Of a stretch of 64,000 nt of DNA, positions 9,635-19,882 are shown in pieces. The stretch covers positions 22,536-86,535 of the forward strand of contig VGGK01000006.1 in assembly GCA_016868665.1 (NCBI GenBank), given 5' to 3'. The position numbers and the translations under genes are program-made. The first letter of the stretch is position 1; each line of letters starts with the position of its first letter. Source of the stretch: Chlorobiota bacterium (GTDB lineage: Bacteria > Bacteroidota > Chlorobiia > Chlorobiales > Chlorobiaceae). The notes under the pieces were generated by a model, which was not told the origin of the DNA, did no database searches, and was given only the letters and a program-made list of their open reading frames with translations.

Positions 9635-10747
9635 TTGATTATACGGCAGATACAATTTGTACAGTTCAGGAATCATGCAACCCTCACATTCGAACCGGAA
9701 AACGGCATAAATCTGGTTTTCGGTTCGAATGGAACAGGGAAAACATCTATTCTGGAAGGTATTCATTACTGCTGCCTTACAAAAGGTTTTATAAGTAGTT
9801 ATGACGTAGAGTGCGTAACATCGGGATCATCCTTTTTTGTTGCTCGGGGGAAATTTGAAGCCGATAATGGATCGAAAATAAGCGTAAAAATATCGTACAG
9901 CAAGGATAACGGCAAGCAACTGAGCGTAAATGGTTCTAATATATCTTCTTTTTCAGAACATATAGGTACCTTGCCCTGCTTAACGTTTTCACCTGGAGAT
10001 ACCGCCATTGTGAACGGCGCACCAACAGAAAGAAGACGAATGCTCGATAACGCAATTTGTCAGACAGATTCGATATACCTTGAATCGCTCATTCAGTATA
10101 AAAGACTCCTGCAGCAGAGAAATGCCCTTTTATCAAACAGGAACAATCAACTGATTGATTTATCGATGCTCGATGTTCTTACGGAACAACTCGCATATAA
10201 AGCCGTCACTATAGTACAGACAAGGCAGATTTTTTTACAGAGTATAATACCGGAACTCGTAAGGATGCATGGTATCATATCAGGGGGAGTACAACCAACG
10301 ATAACATACAAGTGCTCTTTTTACAACGGTGATTCAACATATTTCAGAAAAGAAATTATGTTGCATCTATTACTGAAGTATCTTAAGGAAAAAAGAAATG
10401 AGGAAATCTCCAGGGGTCAGACTGCAGCAGGCCCACACAGGGATGATATTCAGTTTTTTATGAGGGAAAGAGATGTAAAAAAGTACGCTTCCCAAGGACA
10501 GAAAAGAACATTTATTATCGCGTTGAAACTTGCTCTATATGAGTATTTTAAAAGTAAAAAAGAGGAGAGACCTATTTGTCTGTTTGACGATATTTTCAGC
10601 GAACTCGATAAAGAACGTTCAGGAGCATTATTATCAATAATGAAACAATACGGCCAGACTATCATAACATCAACTGAAAGGTTACATGAATCATACATAA
10701 ATGCTGTTAATATTTATGATATATCAGCAAAGGGAAAAACATCGTGA
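9635..10747 (+). CDS. recF: DNA replication/repair protein RecF
   Basis: A 370-residue SMC-like ATPase acting at single-strand gaps. The only well-placed start is a TTG at 9635, preceded by AGGAGA at about 9620-9625; no ATG or GTG is suitably placed upstream. Walker A is GSNGTGKTS (about residue 30). The ABC signature region is SQGQKRT, Walker B is CLFDDIFSELD, and the RecF block TAAGPHRDD is present. The stop overlaps the GTG start of the next gene (GTGA), which shows coupling. Confidence 0.94.
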   Translation: MIIRQIQFVQFRNHATLTFEPENGINLVFGSNGTGKTSILEGIHYCCLTKGFISSYDVECVTSGSSFFVARGKFEADNGSKISVKISYSKDNGKQLSVNGSNISSFSEHIGTLPCLTFSPGDTAIVNGAPTERRRMLDNAICQTDSIYLESLIQYKRLLQQRNALLSNRNNQLIDLSMLDVLTEQLAYKAVTIVQTRQIFLQSIIPELVRMHGIISGGVQPTITYKCSFYNGDSTYFRKEIMLHLLLKYLKEKRNEEISRGQTAAGPHRDDIQFFMRERDVKKYASQGQKRTFIIALKLALYEYFKSKKEERPICLFDDIFSELDKERSGALLSIMKQYGQTIITSTERLHESYINAVNIYDISAKGKTS

Positions 10748-11034
10748 AGAGCAAGACACCCAGAAAGCTCGATGACATAGTCAACGATGTATGCAGAGGG
10801 CTTGGTATAAAAGACGAAAGACTTCAGTACAGGGTATTTAAAGCATGGAGAGACATAGCAGGAGATATAATAGACGACATAACAGTCGCAGAGAGACTCA
10901 CAGGAGGCAGATTATACATACGGGTGAAAAATTCCGCATGGAGGATGGAATTGAATTTCAGAAAAAAAGAACTCGCAGAAAAAATGAATAACGTTCTCGG
11001 AAAGGAAAAGATAAAGGAAATTATATTCCGGTGA
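10744..11034 (+). CDS. DUF721 / DciA-like protein
   Basis: A 96-residue basic protein starting with GTG inside the recF stop. The KH-like DUF721 core is seen as FKAWRDIAGDIIDD, then GRLYIRVKNSAWRMEL and a Lys/Glu-rich helix. DciA-family proteins act with the replicative helicase DnaB and often sit beside recF near the origin. The short length (DciA is often 100-180 residues) means only the core domain is present. Confidence 0.8.
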   Translation: MKSKTPRKLDDIVNDVCRGLGIKDERLQYRVFKAWRDIAGDIIDDITVAERLTGGRLYIRVKNSAWRMELNFRKKELAEKMNNVLGKEKIKEIIFR

Positions 11035-11036
11035 CA

Positions 11037-11084
11037 TTTCCGGCGCCGCCTGAAATAACATAATGAAGTAAACAGCGCCGGAAA
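11037..11084. terminator. Convergent stem-loop between dciA-like and flavodiiron genes
   Basis: A perfect 10-bp inverted repeat, TTTCCGGCGC (11037-11046) and GCGCCGGAAA (11075-11084), with a 28-base loop. It lies between two convergent genes, where a shared terminator is expected. There is no T-run after either arm, so it may act as an mRNA 3'-end stabiliser or a factor-dependent stop. Confidence 0.5.
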
Positions 11085-11102
11085 GAAAGATGAGAAGATT
11101 GA

Positions 11103-12326
11103 CTAAATGTTACAGCTCAGCTGATACAGCTCTATCATTCTATCGGCAAAAGATTTGCCGAATGTTATACACTCATTGAATTCCGGCTCATGCGGCTGGA
11201 ATTTGATTCTGACGTTTTTATCGAAAACATTCAGTTTAAGAAGAGAAAAGTTTGTTTCGATCATCTTCACTCCCTCACCGCTCCAGCCGAATGAACCGAA
11301 CGCAGCAGCCAGTTTGCCTTTGTCGCGTATGGGATTGATAGCGGCAAAAAGCTGGTAGATCTGCGGTAATATATTCTGATTTATTGTTGGAGAACCTACA
11401 ATGATTCCAGAACAATGGGCAATCTTATCTTCAAGTTTAGAAAAGTGAATATTTTCAACGTCACAGATATCGATCGTGAAATCGCATGACTGTTTGAGAC
11501 CATCGGCAATCTTGTGGGCAAGAAGAGCTGTGTTCTCATAAGCAGATACGTATGCTATCAGAATATTTTTTTCGTTTGGAAGTGCGATGGCGTTAGATGC
11601 ATAACGATGAGAAAGATCTACGTATTTTTTCCAGTGAGTGCGTAGAATAGGCCCATGACCAGGACAGATTACCTGAATATCAAGAGGTTTGATCTTTTCA
11701 ATAGCCTGCAGCATATATTTACTGAACGGCCTTAAAATGGCATCAAAATAATAGGTGAAAGCGTCGTCGAAATCTCCGACAAGATCGTCGTACATTTCCT
11801 CATGGGAAAAATGAGAACCGAAAGAATCGCAGGTGAAAAGAACACGATCCTCTTCAAGCCAGGTATATATAGTATCGGGCCAATGAAGGTTTGGAGCGCC
11901 TATGAAATGAAGAGTCTTGTTGCCGAGATCGAGGGAATCGCCATTCTTGACAACAAGATGCTTGAAGTCATGTCCAGTCTGATCGCGCAGGAACTTTATC
12001 GCATTACCGCTGCCGACCACAGTTGCGCCTGGAGCAACGCTCAGAAGGTTGTGAACATTGCCGGAATGATCCGGTTCAGTATGATCCACAATAATGTACT
12101 CGATCTCAGAGGGATCTGTAACCTGTTTCAACTTATCAAGATAAGAAGGCCAGAACTTTGCTTTTGTTGTTTCGACAACAGTTTTTTTATCGGCATTGAT
12201 AAAATACGAGTTGTATGTTGTACCATACTTCGTTTCCATGACAATGTCGAAAGTGATCAGGCCTGGATCAAGTACACCTATCCATGTTACGTCATTAGTA
12301 ACAGCAAGAATTTTATTGTCGGTCAT
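11103..12326 (-). CDS. Flavodiiron protein (A-type flavoprotein, O2/NO reductase)
   Basis: A 407-residue cytosolic enzyme with an N-terminal metallo-beta-lactamase-like domain and a C-terminal flavodoxin domain (from about residue 255). The diiron ligands are all visible: His82, Glu84, Asp86 and His87 in HTEPDHSGN, His148, Asp167 and His224 in CPGHGP. The FMN domain starts [13 protein letters not shown], followed by GSPTINQ and GSFGWSGEG. Such enzymes reduce O2 to water or NO to N2O, which fits protection of a strict anaerobe. No fused rubredoxin or flavin reductase domain is present. Confidence 0.93.
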   Translation of the reverse strand: MTDNKILAVTNDVTWIGVLDPGLITFDIVMETKYGTTYNSYFINADKKTVVETTKAKFWPSYLDKLKQVTDPSEIEYIIVDHTEPDHSGNVHNLLSVAPGATVVGSGNAIKFLRDQTGHDFKHLVVKNGDSLDLGNKTLHFIGAPNLHWPDTIYTWLEEDRVLFTCDSFGSHFSHEEMYDDLVGDFDDAFTYYFDAILRPFSKYMLQAIEKIKPLDIQVICPGHGPILRTHWKKYVDLSHRYASNAIALPNEKNILIAYVSAYENTALLAHKIADGLKQSCDFTIDICDVENIHFSKLEDKIAHCSGIIVGSPTINQNILPQIYQLFAAINPIRDKGKLAAAFGSFGWSGEGVKMIETNFSLLKLNVFDKNVRIKFQPHEPEFNECITFGKSFADRMIELYQLSCNI

Positions 12327-12424
12327 AAAGTGGAATTTGAATGTTTGGAAAAAGACAAAATATCATACAAAAATACATAAAACACCGGCACATAGTTCCA
12401 TAAAATGAATTAGAGTGTTCAGGA

Positions 12425-14809
12425 TTATAAGTCATTATTGAATACGTCGGATGATGTGATACGTGTTTCCTTTATAAGTTCAATACCATCAGGAGAAAAA
12501 GCAAAAAGAGTGTCGGCAGAAAAAATCATGCTGAAATCCTGGGGTTTAAAAAACGGAAGAAATTTCTGACAGTATTCATCGAGCCTCTTGAGATAAAAAG
12601 CTGTATTGTCGTCCGGCTTTTCAGAATCCCAATCAGAAGCAAGACGTCCTTTATCGAAAAATGAAGAAGAATTGCCGGAGCCGCTTATATAATAGGTGAT
12701 CCTGTCGCCTTTCGAAAACGGATTACCTGATTTCAGTGCAAGTTCATACGTAACAGATTTTGAACGTTTTCCATTTCTGACATCTTCGAGATACTGGTCA
12801 AGAGATGATTTCAAGGATTCAGTCCTTGAAATCTCTGTAATATCCAATCTGTGATCCTGTATCTTACGACGGTATTCCATAAACAGATCATGAATACCGC
12901 ATATATCTTCAGAAAGTAGTTTCTCGAAACCACGCTTAATGAAATCCCTTCCGAATTTTTCACCGCTCCTGCTGGTAAGAGATGATCCTTTAATGGTCAT
13001 AACGTCATCATAACCAAGAAGGGCATAATTTTTCTTCAGGTATGAAATCATTTTTTTAAATCTGCCGTCATATCCTATCTGAATGCCTTCCGGCATTTGT
13101 GACGACACATCGCTGACAAGTTTTCTCTCATCCTCTTCTGAACAGATATGTGGCGGAGGAATAAAAAGAATACCGTCTGTATCAACTTCAATAACGCGAC
13201 AATCGCGTGATTCGAACTCGGCAATCATTTTTTTCGCGATACTCTGACCTGTTGAGGTTACCCTGTCAGCTTCAGAATAATCATTGAATATTCCACCCTG
13301 AAAGCCAAGATAACCGTACATGGCGTTGACAAGGATTTTGAAAGAAGATTGCATCGCATCAAAATTTCCACAAAGAGCGGGAATGCCATTTTTTTTGTAC
13401 AATCCGCTGAGTTGTTTTGCCTTGAAACGGAGGTCTTTAAGATCATGAAGCACACCGGGGAAAACACGAAGAGCATCGCTTTTCGGACAAATATCGAATG
13501 AAATCATGATAGAAGGATAAAGAGATTCGACATCAGCATAAACAACAGGACCGAGAATGCCTTTGAGAAATACTTCTGTATATCCTCCCATGAACTGCTG
13601 ACCAGATGAGGGTTTAGGAATGGAATGTTTCTGACGAAGATATTCGCGAACAAAGAGCGATTCGATTTTTGCTGCCGGCCCGAGACGGGATGTCATGCCA
13701 TACGTGAAAGGAAGCATCTGAGTCGTATAGAAATTGCTGCCGGACAGTAAGCTGGAAAGATCCCGTGTTTCGATGACATCATCAAGCGCATAGTCAAGAA
13801 GTTTTTCATAGTCATTATCCCAGGTGGATGCGATATCATTGTAATCTATATAGGTTCTGTCCTGAGCGGCGATACCGAAATGTCTTGCAACAGCTTTCAG
13901 CCCGTAACTCTGCATGGAACGTCTCGATACGTCATAATTTTGAACCAGAAATAGCGTATCGACGACATGACGTCCCGGGATATCGAAATAAGGAAAATCG
14001 ATCGTTCGTTCTGCAAAACGGATGCTTGACGGATAGCTTCGAGGAAGCATACCATCTCTTCCTATGGAGAATGACACTCCATGATGATCACAACGACGCT
14101 GCAGATATGGCAGATCGAAACTGAAGATGTTATGACCTTCAATAACATCGGGATTTCTGCTAGTAATTGTTTCTACAACCTGCTTCAGCAGCTCTTTTTC
14201 GGATCTGGCTTTCGAATGCAGTACCTCTTTCCAACCCATGTTGTCAGAAAGGGACACAATAATGATTTCATCGGAAAATCGATCATGTTTATCGTTACTG
14301 AGGTTACCAGGCCTGTAATACGTTTCAATATCAAGCTGCAGCCGATGCAGATCTTCGAAGAGCATTCCCTTGAACAGGGTTTTGCCTGTCTGAAGAAAAT
14401 ATTGAGATAAACCGTCGCCTTTACTGTATGTAAGAGGGCTGTATCCATCATGATCCGATATGTTTTTATTCCATGAATCTGAGTCCGATTTCTCATTGAT
14501 GAAGTCGAGAGCAGCACGATACATTTTCCAGCTGTCGAAAATAGCGAGATACTGATAGAAGTTGGAGCCGTGAAGTTTCACTAGCCAGAACTTTTTCTGG
14601 TTTTCCGGAACAAAGCCGTCAAGAACGGCACCGTCAGAAAGAAAAAAGAAGGGATAAAACGGATCGTCACGAAATTGCACGGAATCGCCTTCACGAAAAA
14701 ATAGTCTGATAAGGCTGTCAGAGAGCTGATAGGCGCCAACAATGCGCTCCTCTTTATCTTTACCGAAAAGAAGCGTGTTATCGATGATGTCATGAATTAG
14801 GTTGTCCAT
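12425..14809 (-). CDS. Family-B DNA polymerase
   Basis: About 794 residues from the ATG at 14809 (a TTG at 14815 is less likely). Exonuclease motif I is LQLDIETY, motif II is [11 protein letters not shown] and motif III is [11 protein letters not shown]. Polymerase motif A is [11 protein letters not shown], motif B is [12 protein letters not shown] and motif C is EVDTDGILF, so both activities appear intact. The fold is like bacterial Pol II and archaeal PolB. A role in repair or translesion replication is likely but not shown by context. Its neighbours are the flavodiiron protein downstream and mnmG upstream. Confidence 0.9.
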   Translation of the reverse strand: MDNLIHDIIDNTLLFGKDKEERIVGAYQLSDSLIRLFFREGDSVQFRDDPFYPFFFLSDGAVLDGFVPENQKKFWLVKLHGSNFYQYLAIFDSWKMYRAALDFINEKSDSDSWNKNISDHDGYSPLTYSKGDGLSQYFLQTGKTLFKGMLFEDLHRLQLDIETYYRPGNLSNDKHDRFSDEIIIVSLSDNMGWKEVLHSKARSEKELLKQVVETITSRNPDVIEGHNIFSFDLPYLQRRCDHHGVSFSIGRDGMLPRSYPSSIRFAERTIDFPYFDIPGRHVVDTLFLVQNYDVSRRSMQSYGLKAVARHFGIAAQDRTYIDYNDIASTWDNDYEKLLDYALDDVIETRDLSSLLSGSNFYTTQMLPFTYGMTSRLGPAAKIESLFVREYLRQKHSIPKPSSGQQFMGGYTEVFLKGILGPVVYADVESLYPSIMISFDICPKSDALRVFPGVLHDLKDLRFKAKQLSGLYKKNGIPALCGNFDAMQSSFKILVNAMYGYLGFQGGIFNDYSEADRVTSTGQSIAKKMIAEFESRDCRVIEVDTDGILFIPPPHICSEEDERKLVSDVSSQMPEGIQIGYDGRFKKMISYLKKNYALLGYDDVMTIKGSSLTSRSGEKFGRDFIKRGFEKLLSEDICGIHDLFMEYRRKIQDHRLDITEISRTESLKSSLDQYLEDVRNGKRSKSVTYELALKSGNPFSKGDRITYYISGSGNSSSFFDKGRLASDWDSEKPDDNTAFYLKRLDEYCQKFLPFFKPQDFSMIFSADTLFAFSPDGIELIKETRITSSDVFNNDL

Positions 14810-14845
14810 GAACAAAATAAGATGAAAATGAAATAATGATTGCGA

Positions 14846-14861
14846 TGTTTCACGTGAAACA
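14846..14861. promoter_or_regulatory. parS: parS centromere-like site (ParB binding)
   Basis: The 16-bp perfect palindrome TGTTTCACGTGAAACA matches the bacterial parS consensus exactly. It lies in the gap between the polB start and the mnmG stop, about 8 kb from the putative origin, where chromosomal parS sites are expected. The parA and parB genes are not in the window. Confidence 0.92.
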
Positions 14862-14872
14862 TCGCAGATGAG

Positions 14873-16738
14873 TCAGCGACCGAGTTTTACCATCAGAACC
14901 GAAATATCGGCGGGTGAAACGCCAAGTATTCTCGATGCCTGGCCTATCGTTTCAGGACGGTGTTTCGACAGTTTTTCCCTGCCTTCACTTGAAAGACCGT
15001 GAACGGATTCGAACGAAAATGCCTGTGGTATATGCAGGGATTCCATGCGGGATATGCGTTCGGAGAGAAGCATGTCCCGTTTCAGGTAACCCTCGTACTT
15101 AATATCGATCTCAACTTGTTCGAATACAAGCGGATCAGAAGAAAATCGGAAAATCATTTCCTTGAACACCGGTGAGCATCCGAAAAGAAGAGAGAAATGT
15201 ATACCGTGTCGTTTAAGAAGAGTTGACGCAGAAAGGGAAGACTTGATTTTCTGAATGCCATGCATTGCAAGATGATCGTTTATGAGATCAGGAGAAAAAG
15301 AGAACGATGATGCAGCGTTTCTTACCTGTTCGATGGCATCGGATTTTCGGGAGCAGGCATACATTGCAGAATCAGAAATAAGACCGGCATCATGACCTGA
15401 TTTGCTGAGACGGAGATCCGCATTATCGTGTCTGAGATGGAGTCTATGTTCCGCAGATGAGGTGAACATCCTGTAGGGCTCATCAGTTTCCTTGGTGATC
15501 AGATCATCTATAAGTACGCCTATATATGCATCCGAACGTTTAAGAAGCAGCGGGTCGCGGTTCCTGAGCTTAAGTGATGCGTTTAATCCGGCCATAAGTC
15601 CCTGAGCGGCAGCCTCCTCATAGCCCGAAGTTCCGTTTATCTGTCCTGCAAAATATAGATTATCGATAATTTTCGTCTCCAGTGTTCTCCCGATCTGATA
15701 GGGGAAGAAATAATCATATTCTATTGCATAGCCCGGTCGTATAATCCTGACCTCTTCAAGACCAGGAATTGTTTGCAGTGCATTTCTTTGAATATCCTCA
15801 GGAAGTGATGTCGAAAATCCGTTGACATACATTTCGTTGGTATCGTATCCTTCCGGTTCAAGAAAGATGTGATGATTGTCCTTGTGTGAAAAACGGTTGA
15901 TTTTGTCCTCTATGGAAGGGCAGTACCGAGGTCCCGTACCCTGAACCTTTCCGGTAAAGAGAGGTGATCGGTCAAAACCGGTTCTGAGGATGGCATGCGT
16001 TTCAGGTGTTGTTCTGGTCAGATAGCAGCTGAGCTGATTTATCGAAGATAGAGATCCGGTCGAAAAAGAAAATGGAACAGGGTCTGGATCTCCATACTGC
16101 TCTTCAACACGAGTATAATCGACGCTTCTTTTATCGATACGGGGAGGAGTTCCTGTTTTAAGTCGCCCATATCTGAATCCCAAATCGGCAAGATTCTCGG
16201 TAAGACCGAGTACTGGCGGTTCCGCAATGGTTCTGCCGCCGGGATAATGAGTCATTCCAATGTGAATAAGACCATTGAGAAATGTGCCACATGTCAGGAT
16301 AACGGCTTTCGAACAGATACGGGTACCGGTTGAAATGTATACACCATCAGCTTTCCCGCAGCTGACATGGATCGCCGTAACAGTATCCTGTAGAAGGTCG
16401 ATATTTCGTTCAAGTTCGATGACTCTTCGCATATAGAGCGAGTAGCGCGTTCGATCTGCCTGGGCTCTGGGTGAGCGCATCGCAGGGCCTTTGCTTGTGT
16501 TGAGCATGCGGAACTGAATTCCTGTGTTATCGATAGCCTTACCCATTTCTCCACCAAGAGCGTCGATTTCTCTCGTTATCTGGCCTTTGGCAACACCTCC
16601 GATAGCGGGATTGCATGACATTCTTGCCAATGCGGACAGATCGGAACTGATGAGCAGACATGACATACCTGTTCTTGCTGCTGCAAGCGCGGCTTCACAG
16701 CCGGCATGTCCTCCGCCTGCGACAATAATATCATACAT
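14873..16738 (-). CDS. mnmG: tRNA uridine-5-carboxymethylaminomethyl modification enzyme MnmG (GidA)
   Basis: A 621-residue FAD enzyme that with MnmE builds the cmnm5 group on wobble U34 of tRNAs. The N terminus has the FAD-binding [17 protein letters not shown], followed by [13 protein letters not shown] with a conserved Cys. The family block [13 protein letters not shown] (second conserved Cys) and [18 protein letters not shown] are present. The C-terminal helical domain ends in [14 protein letters not shown]. Exact parS palindromes lie just after its stop and just before its start. Confidence 0.96.
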   Translation of the reverse strand: MYDIIVAGGGHAGCEAALAAARTGMSCLLISSDLSALARMSCNPAIGGVAKGQITREIDALGGEMGKAIDNTGIQFRMLNTSKGPAMRSPRAQADRTRYSLYMRRVIELERNIDLLQDTVTAIHVSCGKADGVYISTGTRICSKAVILTCGTFLNGLIHIGMTHYPGGRTIAEPPVLGLTENLADLGFRYGRLKTGTPPRIDKRSVDYTRVEEQYGDPDPVPFSFSTGSLSSINQLSCYLTRTTPETHAILRTGFDRSPLFTGKVQGTGPRYCPSIEDKINRFSHKDNHHIFLEPEGYDTNEMYVNGFSTSLPEDIQRNALQTIPGLEEVRIIRPGYAIEYDYFFPYQIGRTLETKIIDNLYFAGQINGTSGYEEAAAQGLMAGLNASLKLRNRDPLLLKRSDAYIGVLIDDLITKETDEPYRMFTSSAEHRLHLRHDNADLRLSKSGHDAGLISDSAMYACSRKSDAIEQVRNAASSFSFSPDLINDHLAMHGIQKIKSSLSASTLLKRHGIHFSLLFGCSPVFKEMIFRFSSDPLVFEQVEIDIKYEGYLKRDMLLSERISRMESLHIPQAFSFESVHGLSSEGREKLSKHRPETIGQASRILGVSPADISVLMVKLGR

Positions 16739-16752
16739 GATATATGCCTTTG

Positions 16753-16768
16753 TGTTTCACGTGAAACA
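16753..16768. promoter_or_regulatory. parS: parS centromere-like site (second copy)
   Basis: A second perfect TGTTTCACGTGAAACA palindrome, 14 bases upstream of the mnmG start codon. Together with the copy at 14846 it brackets mnmG. Because it sits in the mnmG leader, ParB binding could also affect mnmG expression; that part is inference. Confidence 0.92.
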
Positions 16769-17106
16769 TTACTGGTTTATGCTAATAAGCTGATAGTTCG
16801 ACAATTGAACGACGCCCTGGTTCGTTCCGGTTATTATATAATGAATAAAGTAATAGCAAAGTAAGTATCGCAATTTGTGTCATTTTTGTTCAGGCACCAT
16901 CTGATTGTCTGAATCTCTATGGGTCATATTCCCCGCCTCTTGAGTCGTAATGATATTATAGAGTTGTCTTCAAAATAACCCGCTGCTTGCGGCGGGGTTC
17001 TTTATTAACAAGGAGGAAATTGTTATCATTAAATTACAGTAAATATTTAGGATCGATCAGGCCTGCTTTGACGACAATAAAAATATTTGCATCGATGCAG
17101 GGAATT
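16769..17106. other. Intergenic with hairpins between mnmG and soxY
   Basis: No gene is supported here. A TATAAT-like TTATATAATG is at 16834-16843. A GC-rich hairpin with a T-rich right side (16977-17005, AACCCGC ... GCGGGGTT followed by CTTTATT) looks like a terminator for rightward transcripts. CCCCGCC at 16931-16937 could instead pair with GGCGGGG at 16991-16997, so two competing structures are possible. This hints at a small RNA or leader, but no known family is recognised. Confidence 0.35.
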
Positions 17107-17130
17107 TTATATAATCATATAGTTATATAA
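17107..17130. promoter_or_regulatory. AT-rich 24-bp dyad operator upstream of soxY
   Basis: Half-sites TTATATAAT (17107-17115) and GTTATATAA (17122-17130) are separated by the 6-bp spacer CATATA. The site ends 55 bases before the soxY start and probably overlaps the promoter. The same half-sites and spacing recur upstream of the Soe-like, tusA and CODH/ABC operons in this window, which supports a specific repressor or activator site over chance AT richness. Confidence 0.65.
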
Positions 17131-17185
17131 ATGTAAGGTTTCCTGATTCGATGGAATAAATTAACCTGTTTTTTTTGATCATTCT

Positions 17186-17623
17186 ATGAAAAGAAGAGCG
17201 TTTATCGAACGGAGCGCCGCGATTGCGTTGCTCGCCTTCTTGCGGCCTGCAGATCTGATGGCGACATGGAACGGCAGGAATTTTCAGCAGGTTCCCCTTG
17301 AAAAGGCTTTAATTGATGTACTCGGCACGAAAGATCTGGTGCGGACAGGAAGAATCACCGTTACAGCTCCTGCTGCGGCTTCAGATGCAACTTCGGTGCC
17401 TGTTGAAATTAATTCCGATATAAAAGGTGATGCGATATATCTTTTTGTGGAAAAGAATGTAACTCCTCTTGTTTTCAGTTGTTCGCTGCATGAAGGAGCT
17501 CTTGCTTATTTCTCTCTGAATGTGAAAATGAAAGAAAGTTCACTGCTTTATGCAGTGGTAAGGGAAAACGGCAAATACTATATGGCATCGGCACAGGTCA
17601 ATGTATCGGCTGAAGCCTGCTGA
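17186..17623 (+). CDS. soxY: SoxY-like sulfur carrier protein
   Basis: A 145-residue protein with a twin-arginine-type leader (MKRRAFIERSAAIALLAFL), so export to the periplasm is likely. The mature part has the all-beta pattern of SoxY and the very C-terminal Cys145 that would carry the sulfur chain. The usual GGCGG-type tail is absent: the protein ends SAEAC with Cys as the last residue. It is followed after 33 bases by soxZ and then by the fcc genes. No other sox genes are in the window. SoxYZ carries substrate-derived sulfur between periplasmic enzymes. Confidence 0.78.
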   Translation: MKRRAFIERSAAIALLAFLRPADLMATWNGRNFQQVPLEKALIDVLGTKDLVRTGRITVTAPAAASDATSVPVEINSDIKGDAIYLFVEKNVTPLVFSCSLHEGALAYFSLNVKMKESSLLYAVVRENGKYYMASAQVNVSAEAC

Positions 17624-17656
17624 AGTCCTGGAATCAACAATACACATTACAGTATT

Positions 17657-17953
17657 ATGAGAGTTCTCGCAACGGAGAGTGCCGGAGTCGTTTCGGTAAA
17701 AGTTATCATTCCTCACCCGAACGAGTCCGGTACGCGTAAGGATGATTCGGGTAACGTTGTTCCTGCCCATTTCGTAAAAGAAGGAAGTGTTATGCTCAAT
17801 GGGCGGCCGCTGCTTGATCTGCAGCTTGGTCCGTCTGTTTCCAAAGATCCATTTATTCAGTTCAGATTTGCGGGGAAAAAGGGAGATAAACTCGCTCTCC
17901 GCTTTATAGACAGCAGCAATCAGGAGTTCTCGTCGGAAGTCTCCGTTGTCTGA
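17657..17953 (+). CDS. soxZ: SoxZ-like sulfur carrier partner
   Basis: A 98-residue beta-sandwich protein without its own signal, as expected for SoxZ, which is exported with SoxY. Recognisable blocks are VKVIIPHPNESGTRKD, PAHFVKEGSVMLNGR and KDPFIQFRFAGKKGDKL. It forms a heterodimer with SoxY. Its position between soxY and a c-type cytochrome/flavoprotein pair suggests that the SoxYZ carrier cooperates with the sulfide dehydrogenase here. Confidence 0.85.
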   Translation: MRVLATESAGVVSVKVIIPHPNESGTRKDDSGNVVPAHFVKEGSVMLNGRPLLDLQLGPSVSKDPFIQFRFAGKKGDKLALRFIDSSNQEFSSEVSVV

Positions 17954-18034
17954 TTTTCAGATGCACGATTGCGTTCATGTTGCCGGATTTCAAGCAGTGC
18001 CTTTTCCAATTCTATCAATAAGGAGAATATTATC

Positions 18035-18406
18035 ATGCAGGTAACCATCAGATCGTTGCTGACCGCCTGTCTTGTATTTTCGGTCCTGCTCATTGCGGGA
18101 ACTGATGCCTCTGCTGCGGCAAAAAAGGTTCAGAAGAAAAAAACGGCAGAAGTCTGTGTCGTTGATCCCAGAGGAGAGATTCTGGCGTTATCGTGCGCCT
18201 CGTGTCATGGTACGGATGGAAAAAGCGTCGGTATCATCCCGTCTTTTTACGGTAAATCGCCTGAGTACCTTGAAGCTGCCCTTAAGGATTTCAAATCGGG
18301 AACCCGCTATTCAACTGTAATGATCCGGCATGCGAAGGGGTATACCGATGAGGAGATCAGGCTTATAGCAGAATATTTCGGAACAGTATGGCAGAACAAC
18401 AAATAA
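18035..18406 (+). CDS. fccA: Monoheme cytochrome c, FccA-like subunit of sulfide dehydrogenase
   Basis: A 123-residue protein starting at ATG 18035 behind the ribosome site AAGGAGAAT. A Sec signal (about residues 1-27, ending ASA) is followed by a Lys-rich segment. One heme site is present, CASCH. A candidate axial Met lies in [14 protein letters not shown]. The family partner FccB follows after 15 bases. Together they oxidise sulfide in the periplasm and pass electrons to a cytochrome. Confidence 0.82.
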   Translation: MQVTIRSLLTACLVFSVLLIAGTDASAAAKKVQKKKTAEVCVVDPRGEILALSCASCHGTDGKSVGIIPSFYGKSPEYLEAALKDFKSGTRYSTVMIRHAKGYTDEEIRLIAEYFGTVWQNNK

Positions 18407-18421
18407 CGGGGGAACAGGAAA

Positions 18422-19714
18422 ATGAATCATAACATTTCGCGCAGGGACTTCAATAAACTGCTTGTTTCCGGCGTTGCCGGTTCTGCTCTGGGAATTTTCG
18501 GCATGGCAAAGCCTGCATTCGCTGCACAGACCCGTATTGTGGTTATTGGTGGCGGATTCGGAGGTGCGTCGGCAGCCAAATATCTGAGAAAGCTCGATCC
18601 CTCTCTTTCCGTTACGCTTATCGAGCCTAAAGCCACGTTCTACACCTGCCCTTTCAGCAACTGGGTGCTTGGCGGGATGAAGACCATGGAGGATATCGGT
18701 CAGACATACGCCCTGCTCAGGAGCAAATACGGCGTCAATGTGATTGCCGATACGGCTACCGGTATCGATTCTGTTAAAAGCACAGTTACACTCAAGAGCG
18801 GGAAGGTTATCAATTATGACCGTCTGGTAGTATCTCCCGGTATCGATTTCAAATACGGAGCCATAGAGGGGTACAGCGAAAGCGTTGCGAACTCGTCGAT
18901 GCCGCATGCCTATGAAGCCGGGCCCCAGACCATTCTTCTTCAGAAGCAGCTGCTTGCCATGAAGGACGGTGGCAGGGTGCTTATATGTCCTCCGGGTAAT
19001 CCTTTCAGATGTCCTCCAGGTCCCTATGAGAGGGCAAGCCTCATAGCGCATTACCTGAAAGAGAAAAAACCGAAATCCAGGATCCTGATTCTTGACGCAA
19101 AAGATAAATTTTCGAAACAGGGACTGTTCAAGAAAGGATGGGACAAGCTCTATCCCGGAATGATCGAGTGGCGTTCTTCCGCTACTGGCGGCAAGATCAC
19201 CAAAGTCGATGCCGCTTCTAAAAGCGTTACGACAGATTTCGGTGTCGAAAAAGGCGACGTTATCAACTTCATTCCTCCACAGCAGGCAGGAAAAATCGCT
19301 TTTGATGCAGGTTTGACCGATGCTTCCGGATGGTGTCCGGTTAATCCGATAACGTTCGAGTCAACCATTCATCCGGGTATTCATGTAATCGGCGATGCCG
19401 TTATTGCGGGCGCGATGCCTAAATCCGGTTTTGCTGCCAGCAGTCAGGGAAAAGTCGTTGCCGCTTCGATTATCCGGTTATGCCAGGGTAAGGTTCCCGC
19501 GCCGCCTTCGCTTGTCAATACCTGCTACAGCCTTATTGGTCCTGGTTACGGCGTTTCGGTAGCTGGTGTGTACAAGCTGACCTCTGCCGGTATTGTGGAA
19601 ATACCCGGGTCCGGCGGTCTTACTCCCATGGACGCTGATGACGATCATCTCAACGAGGAGGCGATGTTCGCTCGCGGCTGGTACAATAATATCGTTCAGG
19701 ACATCTGGGGATAG
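18422..19714 (+). CDS. fccB: Flavocytochrome c sulfide dehydrogenase, flavoprotein subunit
   Basis: A 430-residue FAD protein with a Tat leader (SRRDFNKLL). The dinucleotide fold starts [11 protein letters not shown]. Cys76 in the FYTCPFSN context corresponds to the covalent FAD cysteine of FccB. Cys197 (NPFRCPPGP) and Cys368 (VNTCYS) correspond to the redox-active pair. The FAD-binding [16 protein letters not shown] is present. All catalytic features are intact. It ends the soxYZ-fccAB operon just before a strong terminator. Confidence 0.9.
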   Translation: MNHNISRRDFNKLLVSGVAGSALGIFGMAKPAFAAQTRIVVIGGGFGGASAAKYLRKLDPSLSVTLIEPKATFYTCPFSNWVLGGMKTMEDIGQTYALLRSKYGVNVIADTATGIDSVKSTVTLKSGKVINYDRLVVSPGIDFKYGAIEGYSESVANSSMPHAYEAGPQTILLQKQLLAMKDGGRVLICPPGNPFRCPPGPYERASLIAHYLKEKKPKSRILILDAKDKFSKQGLFKKGWDKLYPGMIEWRSSATGGKITKVDAASKSVTTDFGVEKGDVINFIPPQQAGKIAFDAGLTDASGWCPVNPITFESTIHPGIHVIGDAVIAGAMPKSGFAASSQGKVVAASIIRLCQGKVPAPPSLVNTCYSLIGPGYGVSVAGVYKLTSAGIVEIPGSGGLTPMDADDDHLNEEAMFARGWYNNIVQDIWG

Positions 19715-19730
19715 CGTTCGTTTTATCCCG

Positions 19731-19764
19731 AAAAAAAGCCCGGCTCGCACCGGGCTTTTTTTTT
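19731..19764 (+). terminator. Rho-independent terminator after fccB
   Basis: Stem AGCCCGG (19737-19743) pairs with CCGGGCT (19750-19756) around a 6-base loop, followed by a run of T. A run of A precedes the stem. It closes the soxYZ-fccAB transcript 17 bases after the fccB stop. Confidence 0.9.
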
Positions 19765-19882
19765 GCTTGCAGCGCAATATGCCTTCGTTGTCGAAGGGGG
19801 CGGTAGGGACGATTGTTAATCACTACCCCGTTTTATATATTGGCTGAATTATTTACATCGCGCGAAAAGATATATTTCAATA

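Noticed and set aside
16834..16843. TTATATAATG as a fifth operator copy upstream of mnmG
   Set aside because: Only one half-site is present; the second half is missing at the 6-bp spacing, so a promoter -10 element is a simpler reading.
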